From the NCBI GenBank assembly GCA_013396635.1, contig WBMW01005542.1:3179601-3243600 (forward strand): a stretch of DNA of 64,000 nt. The letters are read 5' to 3'. Under the pieces are notes generated by a model, which was not told the DNA's origin, searched no databases, and was given only the letters and a program-made list of their open reading frames with translations. The DNA is from Penelope pileata. Lineage: Eukaryota; Chordata; Aves; Galliformes; Cracidae. This document shows positions 45,501 through 57,554 of the stretch, in pieces (position 1 is the first letter of the stretch; every line of letters starts with the position of its first letter). Both the position numbers and the translations under genes were made by a program.

Positions 45501-48113
45501 TTCAGCATTTACACTTTGTGTCATCTGCTAAGCTGCCTCTGCTTGACTAGGTCATGCCTCCTTGGTGCTACCACTTAAGCGCTAAAACTTGCCATCGTCT
45601 CGTCTTTGAACAGTAGAGATCCACTTCTGTGCCTTTTTTGGAAAACTACCCTTTGAAATACTGTTTTAATAAAAAAAAAAAAGAACAGAAAAAAGTCTAC
45701 TTGGCCAATTCTTATGTCAAGATCTAGGACAGATTGCTGGATAGCATTTTACATTCAGGCTGAAATTATTACTCTGGCCCTTACGTAAAATGTTCCAGAA
45801 ACTTGTCTTGGGTCATGCTAGCAACAAATGATGAAGAAAGCAAGCATTTTTTATTTTAAATACAGCCTGTGAACTTTTTCAAACATGGAGACTAAATTTA
45901 GACAATTGTCTTGGAAATAAACTCAGAAAATTTGGGTTTTGTTTCTGCTCATTAATTTTCTAGCTGTTCAAATTTAAAACAAGCAGTATCAGTCCATTGC
46001 TATTTTCCCTTCTAGAAAGCTTTCTTTACTCGTTTTAACTGTTTCCTACCATTATCACAGATCAGTGCCTGCAGGCAGTAAAACAGCTGAACAAAACAGG
46101 CAACCACTGACATTGCCACGTCTTTTTCAACCCATGGGCAAAGCTCTATTCCATTTGTCTGTAAGAATTTCACTGGAAGTTGTATAGATTTCTTTTGCAT
46201 TTTGATTGTATTAAACAAACATTCAAATACGTATCAAATGAAATCACCATACAATATTTGCTGGAGCTCATACCTAACCTCAAAAAGTCATTTTTTTAAT
46301 AGCATAATCCAAACGGAATTGTACTTTTTTCAAGAACTGCTTTGCTATCACTATCTGCATCACTGCGGCTCAGTGTTACGGTGTTATTTTTAGGACACAA
46401 AATACTCCAAGTACACTTAAAAGTTTGCTGGTATTGCTATTTCGGTGACACACCTCTCTCAAATGCATTTATATATTAAAATCTTTTTATCCACACCGTT
46501 CTGAAGGAATACATCAAATAACGTTAACTTCTGTTTTAAGAGGAAATGAAACAGAGCCGATGGGGCTCATACTCCATCAGCATTTCTTTTCTCACCAAAC
46601 ACCATTGATCAAACAGAAAATTTGCTCCCTTGGATACCCAATTCCCTGCAAACCTGCAGAAAAGCCGACACTTTCGAGGCGTACATCTTGGGCAAACATT
46701 TTGCAGATATAACACACAAACAACTCCATGACAGGAATTCCTGCGGCGCATTACAGACACCTGAGATGTGAAACCATCCCAGCCAGCCATTTTCCTTACA
46801 TCATCACTCCCCCCAGCCCTGCTTCGTGAGCTCACGCTGAGTGGATTGCGGCTGTGTGGGGAATGCTGCCAGGCAGCCCTGCCGGGTGGGCTGTCCCCTG
46901 CCCTGGGACAGAACGCACCCCCGGCTCCACCGCCACGCAACGTATCTGCTGGATGCAGGATGCTCCGTGAGCCAGAGCAGAGCACGGCACATCACCGCTT
47001 CCTGCCTAGACCTGGACAGGCGCTGCCCACTTCAAAACGAGAGTGGCATGTCAGTTGAAATGAGGATGCTTGCTTTGCTTGCTTGTGGACACCAAGTTGT
47101 GTGGAGAGAGGAAATCCATCCTGCCCAGGGCTTGCCCAGGTTTACACCGCTGCTGTCAGGTTTGAGCCGTGTCTGAAGCGGGGATGCACCACGACAGGTA
47201 ACCACTGAGCCCCCGTGGTCTGTCTGGCTCTTTCTTGGACTATCTTGCTTCCAAAACATTCTGAAAAGTTGTCGTTTTGTTCTGCATCAGAATGAAACCA
47301 AATGCCAAAACCTCAGAATTTTTCACGAAACAGAATCCTTGTTTCCTGGCCAGCCCTATTATTGAACCTTAATATGATACAACATGTGTCCATATTTGCA
47401 CACATGGTCCACAGCCCTTACACATGTGTAAATCCTACTGAAGTCATGTATAAAGGATCAGGCTCTAAGGCTGTTATAGAAAAAGTTCATGTTTCACTGA
47501 CTTCTTGGTATTCTTTGAAGATATTACATTAAGAGTAAATATAGAGAAGTACATGTTATATGCAAGATTTTCAGAGAACATTTAACTTCCACACCAGAAG
47601 GTCACATCTAAGGCAATATGGTCTTGGAACAAGTTCAAAGTTGTCACACTTGATAAAAATAGCTTAAAGGGCACATAACTGTGCTGGAATACGGGAAAAC
47701 AGTGGAACATGAGAGGGAGAATGATTGAAGGCCTCATTACTAATTATGTACATACTTTGCTGCTATTGAAAGCTAGATTTCAGAGCATGTATATGGTACT
47801 TGAGTTAGATAAAAGTGAGGCAATTAAATGAATACAAATTATTTTGCATCGTCATAGCTAAGGAAATAGCATTTTACAAATATGATTATCTGGAATAACG
47901 GAAAATATTTTACCAATAAACAAACAGAGAACATTGATAATCTTTGTTGCTAGTTTCATAATTATGTTTATTCATACTTTTTTGCATTAGTTATCCATCT
48001 TTTTTTGTGATACTGTCTTGAAAAACGAAGCATGTATTTGTTTCATTAATATAAGAAACTACATTCGCTGCTCTGCATTTCATTTGAAACTGTTGCAATT
48101 ATTTTGGAAGGAA
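45501..48113. other. spacer, no gene recognised
   Basis: About 2.6 kb of spacer with an A run near 45669-45680 and a GC-richer patch at 46790-47230. Overlapping open frames there (up to 149 codons) match nothing known. The stretch near 47420-47475 may carry a trace of the CTGAAGTCA-type amniote repeat, too weak to call. Confidence 0.5.
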
Positions 48114-48240
48114 AATCATAGAATCATAAAGTGGTTCAGGCTGGAAGGGACCTTAGAGATCATCTTGTTCCAATCTCCCTGCCATGGGCAAGGACACCTC
48201 CCACAAGACCAGGTTGCCCAAAGCCCCATCCAGCCTGGGA
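48114..48240 (-). mobile_element. CR1 LINE 3' end
   Basis: The plus strand begins ATCATAGAATCATAAAGTGG and continues GGCTGGAAGGGACCTTAGAG, ATCATCTTGTTCCAATC, CCATGGGCAAGGACACCTCC and AAGCCCCATCCAGCCTGGGA. This is a CR1 3' end in reverse orientation with two octamer remnants. It is only about 127 bases, a heavily truncated insertion. An AT-rich 15-base direct repeat follows at once. Confidence 0.92.
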
Positions 48241-48291
48241 TAAATCAATTTATACTGACTTATATTTATAACTGATATAAATCAATTTATA
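48240..48291 (+). repeat. 15-base direct repeat next to CR1
   Basis: ATAAATCAATTTATA occurs at 48240-48254 and identically at 48277-48291, both on the right side of the CR1 fragment. Since neither lies on the left side, they are not its target-site duplication. Confidence 0.7.
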
Positions 48292-50639
48292 GTTTATTCT
48301 GTCACAAAACATGGACAAATGTACACAACGGGCAGCTGAGCTTGAGGAAAACGTGAATTACACAGGAAGACCCGATGGTTTGTTACAACACAGCGTGGTG
48401 TATGGTAGCCAAAATTTACACTAAATTGCCTCTTGAAATCCTCATTGCATCAGGCTGGCAGTCATTAGCCCTTAGGATTGCGTTCCATGTGCTGGATACC
48501 CATTAAGCCACAGTCAAACCTACTGGTGACACGTCAGCCTTAAATCTAGGTGAGCATAAAGTGAGACGCCATAGCCCTTCTGCAAACCGATTCACGCACG
48601 CGGAAGCCCCACTGCAGTGGGGCTGTGTCACGTCCCATAGGACGCTCAGTAAGGCATGGGTCAAGCGTGTCCTACGCAGAAAGCAGTGCCTCACAGCTTC
48701 CAATTCATGTTTTGATTTACTGCATTGTCATCTTATCTTTGTCCCTTGAAAGAACGTGTCGTGCCAAGGAATCTTTTCCTTTGCTTTTAATGGAGACATC
48801 TGCAATATTTTGCACATGCCTTTTAATGATTGATGGCATGGTACAGCCTTTATGGCAAATCTTAGGAAAAAAAAAAAAAAAGGTTTGATGATTTCACAAT
48901 GCAATACTTCTGACTCAGTTTTGTCCAGAATTGCTACATCACATATCACATCCTGATCCAATTTATCCAACTTAATGATGAGAAAACAAAATTGTTATCT
49001 TCCATGCTCAGAAGTAATGCCCTTATTCACTTGCATTCCTCTCTGTGGAGAAACTGCTTCAGATAGATACAGGGCATTTTGACCAAGTTTTCTGTGACAG
49101 GAAATGTATACATCACCAGTATCGGTCAACAAAAAGTCTGTTTTGTGACAGACATAAAATTGACATAAATAATTTAGTACTTCATCCCCTCAGCCAGAGC
49201 AAGACATCCAAGGCAGAGTATCTCATGCGTCCTGTAATAGAAATAGCTAACAGGAAAATTTTATATTTTATAATTAGGAATCAAACGATATCAAAAGTGC
49301 CCGAAAACCACTCAATGTGTGGGGATAGGGAATAAGCAGGCTCCAGGAGGTGCAGTGGCTACACGGGACAATCCATACCAGCCTTCAAAAACGTACAGCC
49401 AAGGGAAAAGGTTACCTTATATTACAGCAGAGAAGCAACAATGTAATTTATGCTGCTCCCTTTAAAAGCATCACATTTTTATACAATAACAAAAAAGCAG
49501 AGAGTCTGAGTCATTAGAAAAATACTTGCACAGCTGGTAAATTGTATTTTCTATGGACCTTACACATGTGATTCTAAGCGCTAAGTATACACATTATTAG
49601 GGTCAATCCAAATCCAGGCTGTTGAAAAATCCAAAGTGTTGGAGGATTTAGGATCTTCCTGTGGATTTTGTTGTAGCCTCCACAATCTATGCTTTCATTA
49701 AAATAATATATGTTCTAACTTTCCAGGTTCTGAAAGGAGCCTTTACAATGTCAACCAGTGCACTGTCTCACAGGCCAAACAGGCTGAAACAATACGACCA
49801 GGATATGTAGTCTAATAAAAATATTTATTCTGTATTTTTGTCTTCTTGTAATGGATTGAGAACTGATTCAGAAGCAAAGAACTACTGCGATATGTCTGCG
49901 GCTTGTCACTCCGCTGGAGACGGCGATGTTTTCGTGGTTTTAGTGCTAACTGTCTATGAAAGAGCACAAAGGCACCGGGCCCAGGAGAGCAGGACAGGCA
50001 GGGTCAGTCTGTCTGTTACAACTCGGCTAAGAGCATCCTCTTCGTAAAGTGAAAGTGAAACAGTCCATCAGAAACTTGTCTAGCTGGGAAAAAAGACACA
50101 TCTGCTGTCCATTCTTTTTTTGTCTCACTGTCCGGAAAGAAGTGCTTCGTTTCTGGTTGCCTCTGGACAAAGACAGACCGACTGGAGGTGCTCCCAACTC
50201 CCCGAAGTTTGTACGATGTTTTGGTTTGAACCCCGCTCTACTCAGTCTTGTGTTCCTCTACTTTTCCACTCATGTTTACACACTGCCTTTCTTTGGCTGC
50301 ATTTCCCTGTGGTTACTACGCTCCTCTATCTAGTGTAAAATTCTGAGAACTGCTGCACAGGAAGCCCTTTGGTCCTCCTGCCAGTTCACATTGGCTACTG
50401 CTGGGAAGCTCCTGAGCTGGAAAAAATTCATACGCAGCTTTAGAAGCCACATAATTCTTCATGAGCCAATGCCCGTTGCTTTTAACTCCAACAGTTTTAA
50501 AGGTCATCCAAGTAATGCAAACTAGGTTTGCACTACTCCAGCCCGATGGATTGGATCTCATTGAAAGGATTTTGCTACCAAAATGGCCTGGATTTCTGCA
50601 GCAGCTAGCAGCTGTAGTCACAAATCGTTGTAACACTTT
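48292..50639. other. AT-rich spacer, no gene recognised
   Basis: About 2.3 kb with short chance open frames only, the longest about 100 codons. A poly(A) run of about 15 bases lies at 48868-48882. No recognisable repeat family or gene. Confidence 0.5.
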
Positions 50640-50705
50640 ACAATACACTGTACAAACACAGAACAAAAAGATGGTCCCTGCCTGAAAAACATACAGCATA
50701 AAGTT
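50640..50705 (+). repeat. degenerate ancient amniote repeat, copy 2
   Basis: CACTGTACAAACACAGAACA, then AAAAAGATGGTCCCTGCCTG and a CATACAGCATAAAG remnant of GCTTACAGTCTAA. This is the right part of the same old family as at 6975-7100 and it has kept the family motifs better there. Confidence 0.6.
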
Positions 50706-52439
50706 GTCATCTGGCTCTGTGTTTTCCCCAGATGTAGCAGCTGGCGTGTGTTTTGTACATCAGCTCTGCCACACGAAGAACTGTTGCAGCTAATTACATC
50801 CTAAGGTAAGAGAAAACATGGAGACATGGCTGATGGATGGGGAGCCCAAGGACAGAATCATATGACTTTGATCTACCAGAAAGGGAGGCTATCTGTTCAC
50901 TTGCTCCTAGGTGTTGTCATCTCAATAGACATCCTAGTGACAGGGAAGATGACAAAGTAGAGCAAGGGTCTTCACAGGTGTTTCAAAATGTTGTCCCCAA
51001 GCATGAAAGACTGCTTAGGAGAAAACACAGTGTGAAAAACTGTCTGTGGGTGGTGATTTACATCACTGACAGAGCAGAAGGGAGCAGGGATCCACTGCAA
51101 GAGTAAAAGAGGGACAGAAAGGGTAATGTCCCTTAAAGCAATGCAAAGCACCACAAATTAAATCCTTGTGTTCACTGCGATAAACTCAGACAACTTAATG
51201 GCCAGATACAAAGCTGTTATGTTGTAGAGAAGAGAAATGGTGTGGATTTGCAATTGCCAAGCGTTGTAGAAAAGGATGCTGCAGTGCCTGAGAACGAGAG
51301 GGTGAGAACATGAACTTTAATTGTGCTGATAGGAGCCACCCTGCTTTCAGAAGTCTTCCATGAATGAAGTTCAGATTACCTTGGAAATGATTTTGTTCAG
51401 CTTCTCTAAAACAAGCATTCATTCTTTTTCAGTGTTATATCTGTAGGTTTGAAAGAAGCAAATATACTCTCCCATAAAAAACAATTATTTCTCCCTTTTC
51501 ACATAGATTTGTTCTTGTTGGAGAAGAAACTGTGTGAAACGAGAGAAAGCATAGGTATGAAGATAGCCTAAAATGACTTCATTCTGGGGAGTAATTTGTG
51601 ACTAGAATTAAAATCAGGAGCTGTTGCATCAACAACTGTGTTCTGCTGGACAAAGTGCACCTTTCCACAACTCTGAATTGTTAGGCATAATACTTAACTT
51701 ACGACAAAATGTTTCAGAAAAACATTTAATAATAACGTTTGTAAATTTTTTCAAAGAGAAAAATAAAGCTTAGCTAAGACACTTAAGTTATAGGCTAAGA
51801 TGGTATAAACAGCTAAAAAATTATCAAATATTCTGGAAATGACAAAAAGACTCCTTCAAACAAAAGATCTCAATATTCTGATTACACGCTTTCCATGTTC
51901 TCTCTCTAGTCCTTAGTCCCTTTCACAGCCCGAATTCAATTTATACAGGCAGACTGCAGTACTAGGACCCGTATTTACTTACCCACAGAGTCCAGGAAGC
52001 CCAGGAGATGGTTGCTGAAACAACAAACATTTCACTCACACGGAGCTGTGGCAGCCAATCAGATTCCACGGGTGGATTTTCGGAGCTGACACACGTTTTC
52101 TTGGTTTTGCAGTTCTTGTAGTTCTCATAGGTGTGTAACGTCTGATATTCACTAATATCAGCTCTACAAGATGCAAATCAAATCGAACTACGCTTTCATT
52201 CCCATTAAGAACCTCAGAGCAGATGTCAGCTCCCACAGAAATGCTCCTGGCTCCAGCTGCAGGACAAAGGGCATCGCAGACAGCCATAGCTTCACTGAGA
52301 AACTCATTTTGACAAGAAATAATGAGAGCAACTGGATTTTAGCATCACTCAAGCAAAAAGCATCCCTGAGCACTGCTATTTCTGTCTTCATCCTCTAAAG
52401 AACCAGCAGGAGACATGAAATGAAGCTGTCAGTAACTTT

Positions 52440-52580
52440 TTTATCTTTTGATAATACATATTTTTAAAAGGAAACAAATAATAGCAGGAAGTTATTTATA
52501 AATACCACTTTAAATTTATTTATATTTATGCATTTTATATTTATAATTATACATGTAACCACACAAATGTAAAATTAAAC
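52440..52580. repeat. AT-rich low-complexity stretch
   Basis: Nearly all A and T with TTTATA/TTTATT-like repeats. Low complexity, no structure beyond that. Confidence 0.7.
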
Positions 52581-55457
52581 AACTAATTTTGTAAATATAA
52601 AGACAGTAGTGTCAGAACAGTGTCCATGTGACCCTTGACAAGCAGGGCTATTTTAAAAGAACGTACTCCAGGAGCTGTCATTACAGGTACACATGTTTTG
52701 CATGAACAGCACAGCAACAGTCAAGCAAAAACCTGCATGAAACTTTTAGTGCATAAATCTTCTCGTGCCTGGAGGCAGCAATAAATTACATGTTTCTTTA
52801 CAAATACATTTTAAAATTGTCAAACATACATTTCATGTACTGGAACCAGAAATAATATATTCCTGGTTGACTTTTTTTTTGATGTATTCCATAATTAGGT
52901 GTAGAAGTCAAAGCTATATCTCTTTACACCCAAAGGACATGTCAACACTTCAAGCATATCAGAACAGGTCTAATAGCCTAATACACGCTAAAATGTCACT
53001 ACTGAAACACAGGTAACTGTTCTCCTTCATTACCGATTGAGCAAAACCTCTGAAAAGAACTGAAAGTTTGAACTCTCCTGCTCTAGCTGTGCATGGATGT
53101 CCCAGAATTTACCCAGAAATTATGCTCCCAGAAGACCAAAACTGCGCTGCTTCTACGTTCCCACTCTCTTCAGTTCAGGTTTCCTACTGTGTCTTTCAGT
53201 CATTATGGTTTGTGAATAAAAGTTCAGTACCACAGGTATTCTGGAGAGACAATATAGCTTCTATACGGAGAGCTAATCATGCCAAAGGTAATCTGAATGC
53301 ATGTAAAAAGAACTTATGCATGCAGTCTACATTTAAGAGGAGCAGTTACCATCGTTAACCCTTACACTGGAGGGTACCCCAGCTGTCTGGACCAGCCCCT
53401 TTCCACTCCCAAGCTGCTGGCCCTGGTTAAGCTGCTTGTAGGTCCATTGCCTGCCCTTCTGAAGGGGGACTGGAAGGTGTTTTCCCCTATAACTCACAGA
53501 TGGGGGAAACACGGGGAAGCTCACAAAAGCCCTGAGACAGGTCAGCACTCTCCATGGATGTGCCTTGCTCCCCAGCACACTGAGCACTCTGTCCCTCAGC
53601 TGTTAAGGAATTGAAACTGACCAAAGATTCAAAGCATGCTGTGAAATTTCCTAGAATGCCAGAAGAGGCAGCAATGAGCTGGGATTACATATCAAAAGCT
53701 GCTTGCTTCCAGAGCCCTGCGAATTTAGTTCACTAAACTAATGCTTTCCAGTTTCACTTAGTCTGGACTTCACCATTTCAGCAGTGTTGTGCTCATGGTG
53801 ATAGGTACAAATTCCAAATTTATTGTAAGAATAGCTTTTTTTTTCCTTTTTGAACTCTGATTTTCCATTTAAAATGTGCCACAATTCAGTCAATTTTCCT
53901 TAACACTTGAAAAAAAAAGACTACCTCAAGAGTATATCTGAAAGATTTTTCAGTATAATTTTCAGGCAAAAAATAGGGAAAATAAGAAGAAATGGATCTC
54001 AGAATAGACAATAGTCTGCACCTTTAGATCTGGAATATACCTAGCACTCATATCATGATGAAAGTGTATGTGAAAATTTATTAAAAGTTTTTTTTCTCCA
54101 AATTTCAAATCGGTGTGCATTTTGTTGCATTTAACCCGAGTAATAAAGTTAGTATTGCTCATTTAGGGTCACCAACTATTCCATTCCATCAACCTGCTGC
54201 TATCTTTGGGGCATCTCAGTACGTCATACGGCCACAAAATAGTAAATTCCTCCCTCATACAGGCAGACCCATGGCTTCTGGGACCAACTGCTTGCATTTG
54301 TGCCGCTATACTTGGAGGCTTTGAGCAGGACAGGCAGGACCATCCCACAGGTCAGACACAGAGAGCAGTTTGTCCATTAAATTAACCTCATTAAAGTATC
54401 CAACGTTAGCTAAGGGACACAGTGAAGAAGAAATTTAGAGGACTGGAAATCTTTTTTTTCCTTTTCCCAGTGAAAAAATAGAGTTCTTCACAGGTTGTCT
54501 CCTAGCACTCCTTGTCAGTAACCTCAGATTTCTGCAACTTGGGCCAAGCTACCTCCAAAAACCTCTGCTAATGTGACCGCCTCAGGCTGCCTGATGGCAG
54601 GAGACTCGAGAGCTGACATTAGAAGCATTACAGCTGTCAAATGCAATGTAATTGCAGGGGGCTTTCCAAAAATTTGCTCAGAAGAAGAGGTTGGTTTAAG
54701 TTTATGAATAAAAGAGGTAGAAGTGAACTAATTTGCTGCACAGCTTTTGTTTTGTTTTTAGTCTGTTTAAATGTCCAATTTCCTTGATTTTCCCCTTGAC
54801 TGCAGCCTGTGGTAGTGGGATGGCCACTTATTCATATTCTATGTTTCCTTGTCTTTCCCATTTTTCTATGAACTGTTTTCCCGTTCCATTTTGTGTTTCC
54901 CTGACCTTGCATTTGTTGCAGGAAATGGCAAATCACACATACCAGCAACAGCCCTGATGCTAGAAACACACCTACAGCCTCTTCTATCAAGATGTAGTCC
55001 AGCGCAGGTAGATATATTTCCTGAGGACTTCCTCAGAGTCCTGTTATCTTCGCACTTCTGGCCAAATGTTACACAACCTTGTGCACACTTTCCCCCTCTC
55101 CAGATTAAAACAACGGATTCAGAAATACTCAGTTCAGCCACTGTATGAGTGAAGATGTGCGTGTCACTATGTCTGCACTTTTTGGTTGTTCTTGTCCTGC
55201 ACGTTTCACTGGATTGCTGAAATACTGAATATATCGGGCTAGCTCAGGCAGCTGCCCTATGCTGACATGCCCAGTAAACACGCCCTGGTTGCTTCAGCGG
55301 GCCCATGTTCGTTCCTCTGTTACCTGCAAATTTCCTGTGTGCTGAGCTCTCATCCCTTTGTACTTCAGGAACCTTGTGTAACTCTCTCCAGCTACTTTTG
55401 TTTCACATCTCCCATTTCCTTTGTGTCAAAGACTGATCCCTGCACAACGACTTCATC

Positions 55458-55483
55458 CTTTTTTTTTTTTTTNNNNNNNTTTT
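55458..55483 (+). repeat. poly(T) tract with a 7-base N gap
   Basis: T runs flank seven undetermined bases at 55473-55479. Probably an unresolved homopolymer length. An apparent open frame reads straight through the gap and is meaningless there. Confidence 0.85.
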
Positions 55484-57279
55484 GGTATTTTTTCTCTTCT
55501 GTAGGAAATAAATTATCAGGGTGTCAGCGCACTGGAACTGAGATGTAGGTAGTTATAATGAAATGCTAATAACTGCCAGGAAAATTACAGAGCTGTTCAG
55601 AGCTGCTAGGTCTGCCAAGCAGCTGCCAGGAACACTACGTGTCTCCCCTACTCTTCCAGTTTACTGATTTTCACCAAAATAGGGCGTTGTTCTTCAATCC
55701 CAAACCTTCAGAAAGCATTCCAGCGGTGATTGGATGTGTCATTCAAAAGCAATCACATAATGGACAACGAAACAGGGGAATGTTTTTCTGTGGAATATGA
55801 AGGCTTTTGAAGCATGCTTAGGGTGTGCTTCAGCATCATGCTTATCTCTTGGCATATCCCTCTGTTGTGTCAGTGCAACTCTACAGGGAGGCTGTGCTAT
55901 GAACAAGGTTGCTCCCATTAACACAGATTATTTCACAGAGCTGGCTCACAGTGCAGGCTCTCAAAAAGTTTTATCAGTGAAATTCAACACTCCCACAACT
56001 CTCACACGGACAGAAATGCGTAGTGGTTATGTAAAGTAACTCTTCAGGAGGATTAGCACTAGAGAAATCGCAAGCTGGAAGCCTATCCTTAAGGAAAGAT
56101 CACCTTATTAAGTGGTCTTTCTGTCCCTCACCTGCTTGCTACTGTCTCTGGCAGGTTAACATGCACAGCTGCTGAAGAACGTCCAAACACTACGCTCCAA
56201 GAGCCGTGGAAGTGGTGACCTCCATCATAAAAGCAGTCCAAACTTCTTCAACAGTTTGTGAAGGGAATAGTGCCTGACGGGTGTAACTCATGAGTGAGGA
56301 TGGCAGAGCAAGCGAGGTGATGGTTTATTTAAAAACGGGGCAGATTCATGATTAAATCAGCACAACCAGAGGCAATGCTCAGCTAACCCATCATGAGCTG
56401 GAGCCATGCGGCTGGATGAGCTCAGCCGGATTTCAACACATGGGCCGTCATCGTGGTGAGCATCGTCCTGAGCCCCGGCTGCCTGGGCCCTGCTTCACCA
56501 AACTGCTTCACACGCCGCACATTGTGGCTTTGGTTCCCAGCCATGGAACTGCACCACAGGCCAAACACACAGGATTTCCAATTTTCACCAGGAGTGGAAG
56601 GCTCAATAGACGCATTAGAATTCCCTTTAAAAACCAAAGCAGGAGGCCTTTGTAACAGGCCAGCCACCACATGCACCAACGCGATGCCCACAGGCCGTGC
56701 CTGCTGCGCTGCACCCCAAAGGACGGCCCTGCTCTTCCCCAGGCCATCCCTGAACCGGCCATGGGGACCCCCCAGGAACAGCCCAAAGCTGCCAGACTTC
56801 TGGGGCTGCCAGGGAGGGCTTTCCTGCCTGAGGAAGGCTCTGAGCACGCAAAAAACCAGAGGTATTTTGGAGTGTTTCTGCTCCCATCCAGAAGCGTGCC
56901 CCGCCAGGACTGTGCGGCCTGCTGCAGGCAGCCGGCTGGGGTGGGGGGCGGGCGCCGGGACCCCCAGAGCTCCCTCCCAGCCCCCGCGATTCTGCGAAAC
57001 TCGGAGCGTGGGCAGAACTCCACTCAGCAGCAGAATGGAAAACGCACTCTGTGTCAGACAGACCCCGGACAGCAGCACGCCGGCTGCCACCGAGATCTGC
57101 CCCAATCGCGCCGTGAATGTGAGGCAACGTGAATCGACCGGAGCGCGGGGCGGGAGCTGACACCGCACCGCCCACAGCGCCGCGTCCCGGGGCTTCACGT
57201 CGGGGCGCGCCCACCTTCCTCAGCAAAGCAGCCTCCGCTGCAGGAATCCCCTCCCTTTGGAGGGGGCACCCCGCCGCCG

Positions 57280-57287
57280 AAGATGGC
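57280..57287 (+). promoter_or_regulatory. YY1-type core motif
   Basis: AAGATGGC is the YY1 core, here preceded by CCGCCGCCG. YY1 motifs are common close to the start sites of CpG-island promoters. It lies about 240 bases upstream of the inferred VPS13B start, so it could also mark a separate upstream initiation site. Seen as a motif only. Confidence 0.45.
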
Positions 57288-57296
57288 TGACTCAGC
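57288..57296 (+). promoter_or_regulatory. AP-1 / antioxidant-response-like motif
   Basis: TGACTCAGC contains the AP-1 heptamer TGACTCA and also fits the TGACNNNGC core of NFE2/NRF2-MAF elements. It abuts the YY1-type core with no gap. The position inside the CpG-rich promoter makes function plausible, but a 9-base motif can occur by chance. Confidence 0.35.
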
Positions 57297-57388
57297 CCGC
57301 GGACCCGACAACCCTCTCGTCACCCCACAGCACAGCAGCCGCCGCCCCAACACCACCTCCCCCCCCTCCACCCGCCCCGACGGCAAGA

Positions 57389-57398
57389 GCGCATGCGC
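57389..57398 (+). promoter_or_regulatory. NRF1 palindromic site
   Basis: GCGCATGCGC is a perfect match to the palindromic consensus of NRF1, an activator of many housekeeping and mitochondrial genes. It lies about 120 bases upstream of the inferred VPS13B transcription start, within the usual range for this factor, and in a CpG-rich setting. Confidence 0.65.
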
Positions 57399-57444
57399 AC
57401 AGCAACGCCCGGTGCTAAGTTCCCGCCTTCTGCCTTCAAGCCCA

Positions 57445-57462
57445 ACTTCCGGTCCTTCCGGT
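57445..57462 (+). promoter_or_regulatory. tandem ETS-type sites
   Basis: Two CTTCCGGT cores (ACTTCCGGT, then CCTTCCGGT) lie head to tail nine bases apart. On the minus strand they read ACCGGAAG, the ETS/GABPA core. Closely spaced ETS pairs near the start site are typical of CpG-island promoters and are the form bound by GABP tetramers. Confidence 0.6.
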
Positions 57463-57489
57463 GCTCTCGCCAAAAAGTCCCGACGCGCC

Positions 57490-57499
57490 TACAAAAGGC
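57490..57499 (+). promoter_or_regulatory. TATA-like element
   Basis: TACAAAAGGC differs by one base from a good TATA box (TATAAAAGGC). It lies just after the ETS pair, where a core promoter would be expected, and predicts initiation at about 57515-57530. CpG-island promoters usually lack a TATA box, so it may be fortuitous. Confidence 0.35.
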
Positions 57500-57519
57500 C
57501 GGAGTTCCAGCCGGACGCT

Positions 57520-57554
57520 CGCCTAGNCAGCGGGAAGCGGCAGGGGTTGTGTAG
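57520..57554 (+). other. VPS13B: probable non-coding exon 1 of VPS13B (estimated)
   Basis: This interval is a model, not a recognised exon. The left end assumes transcription starts about 30 bases after the TATA-like TACAAAAGG at 57490-57498. The right end is a possible donor, GTAG followed by GTCGAG, with GT at 57555. It would splice to the acceptor at 57853, removing about 300 bases. A single undetermined base (n) at 57527 falls inside it. An alternative is that transcription starts elsewhere in the CpG island, or that a different GT is used. Confidence 0.35.

Larger units (their letters stand above)
50706..56929. other. AT-rich spacer up to the VPS13B promoter
   Basis: About 6 kb of mainly AT-rich DNA with chance open frames of about 100 codons or less until about 56420, where GC rises towards the promoter. 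Very AT-rich sequence lies at 52440-52580. Over 56420-57230 three minus-strand and two plus-strand frames are open together (to 258 codons on the minus strand), with no known domain. I treat them as a composition effect. Confidence 0.5.

Noticed and set aside
48240..48291. Direct repeat as the target-site duplication of the adjacent CR1
   Set aside because: Both copies lie on the same side of the element, and CR1 insertions generally lack clear duplications.
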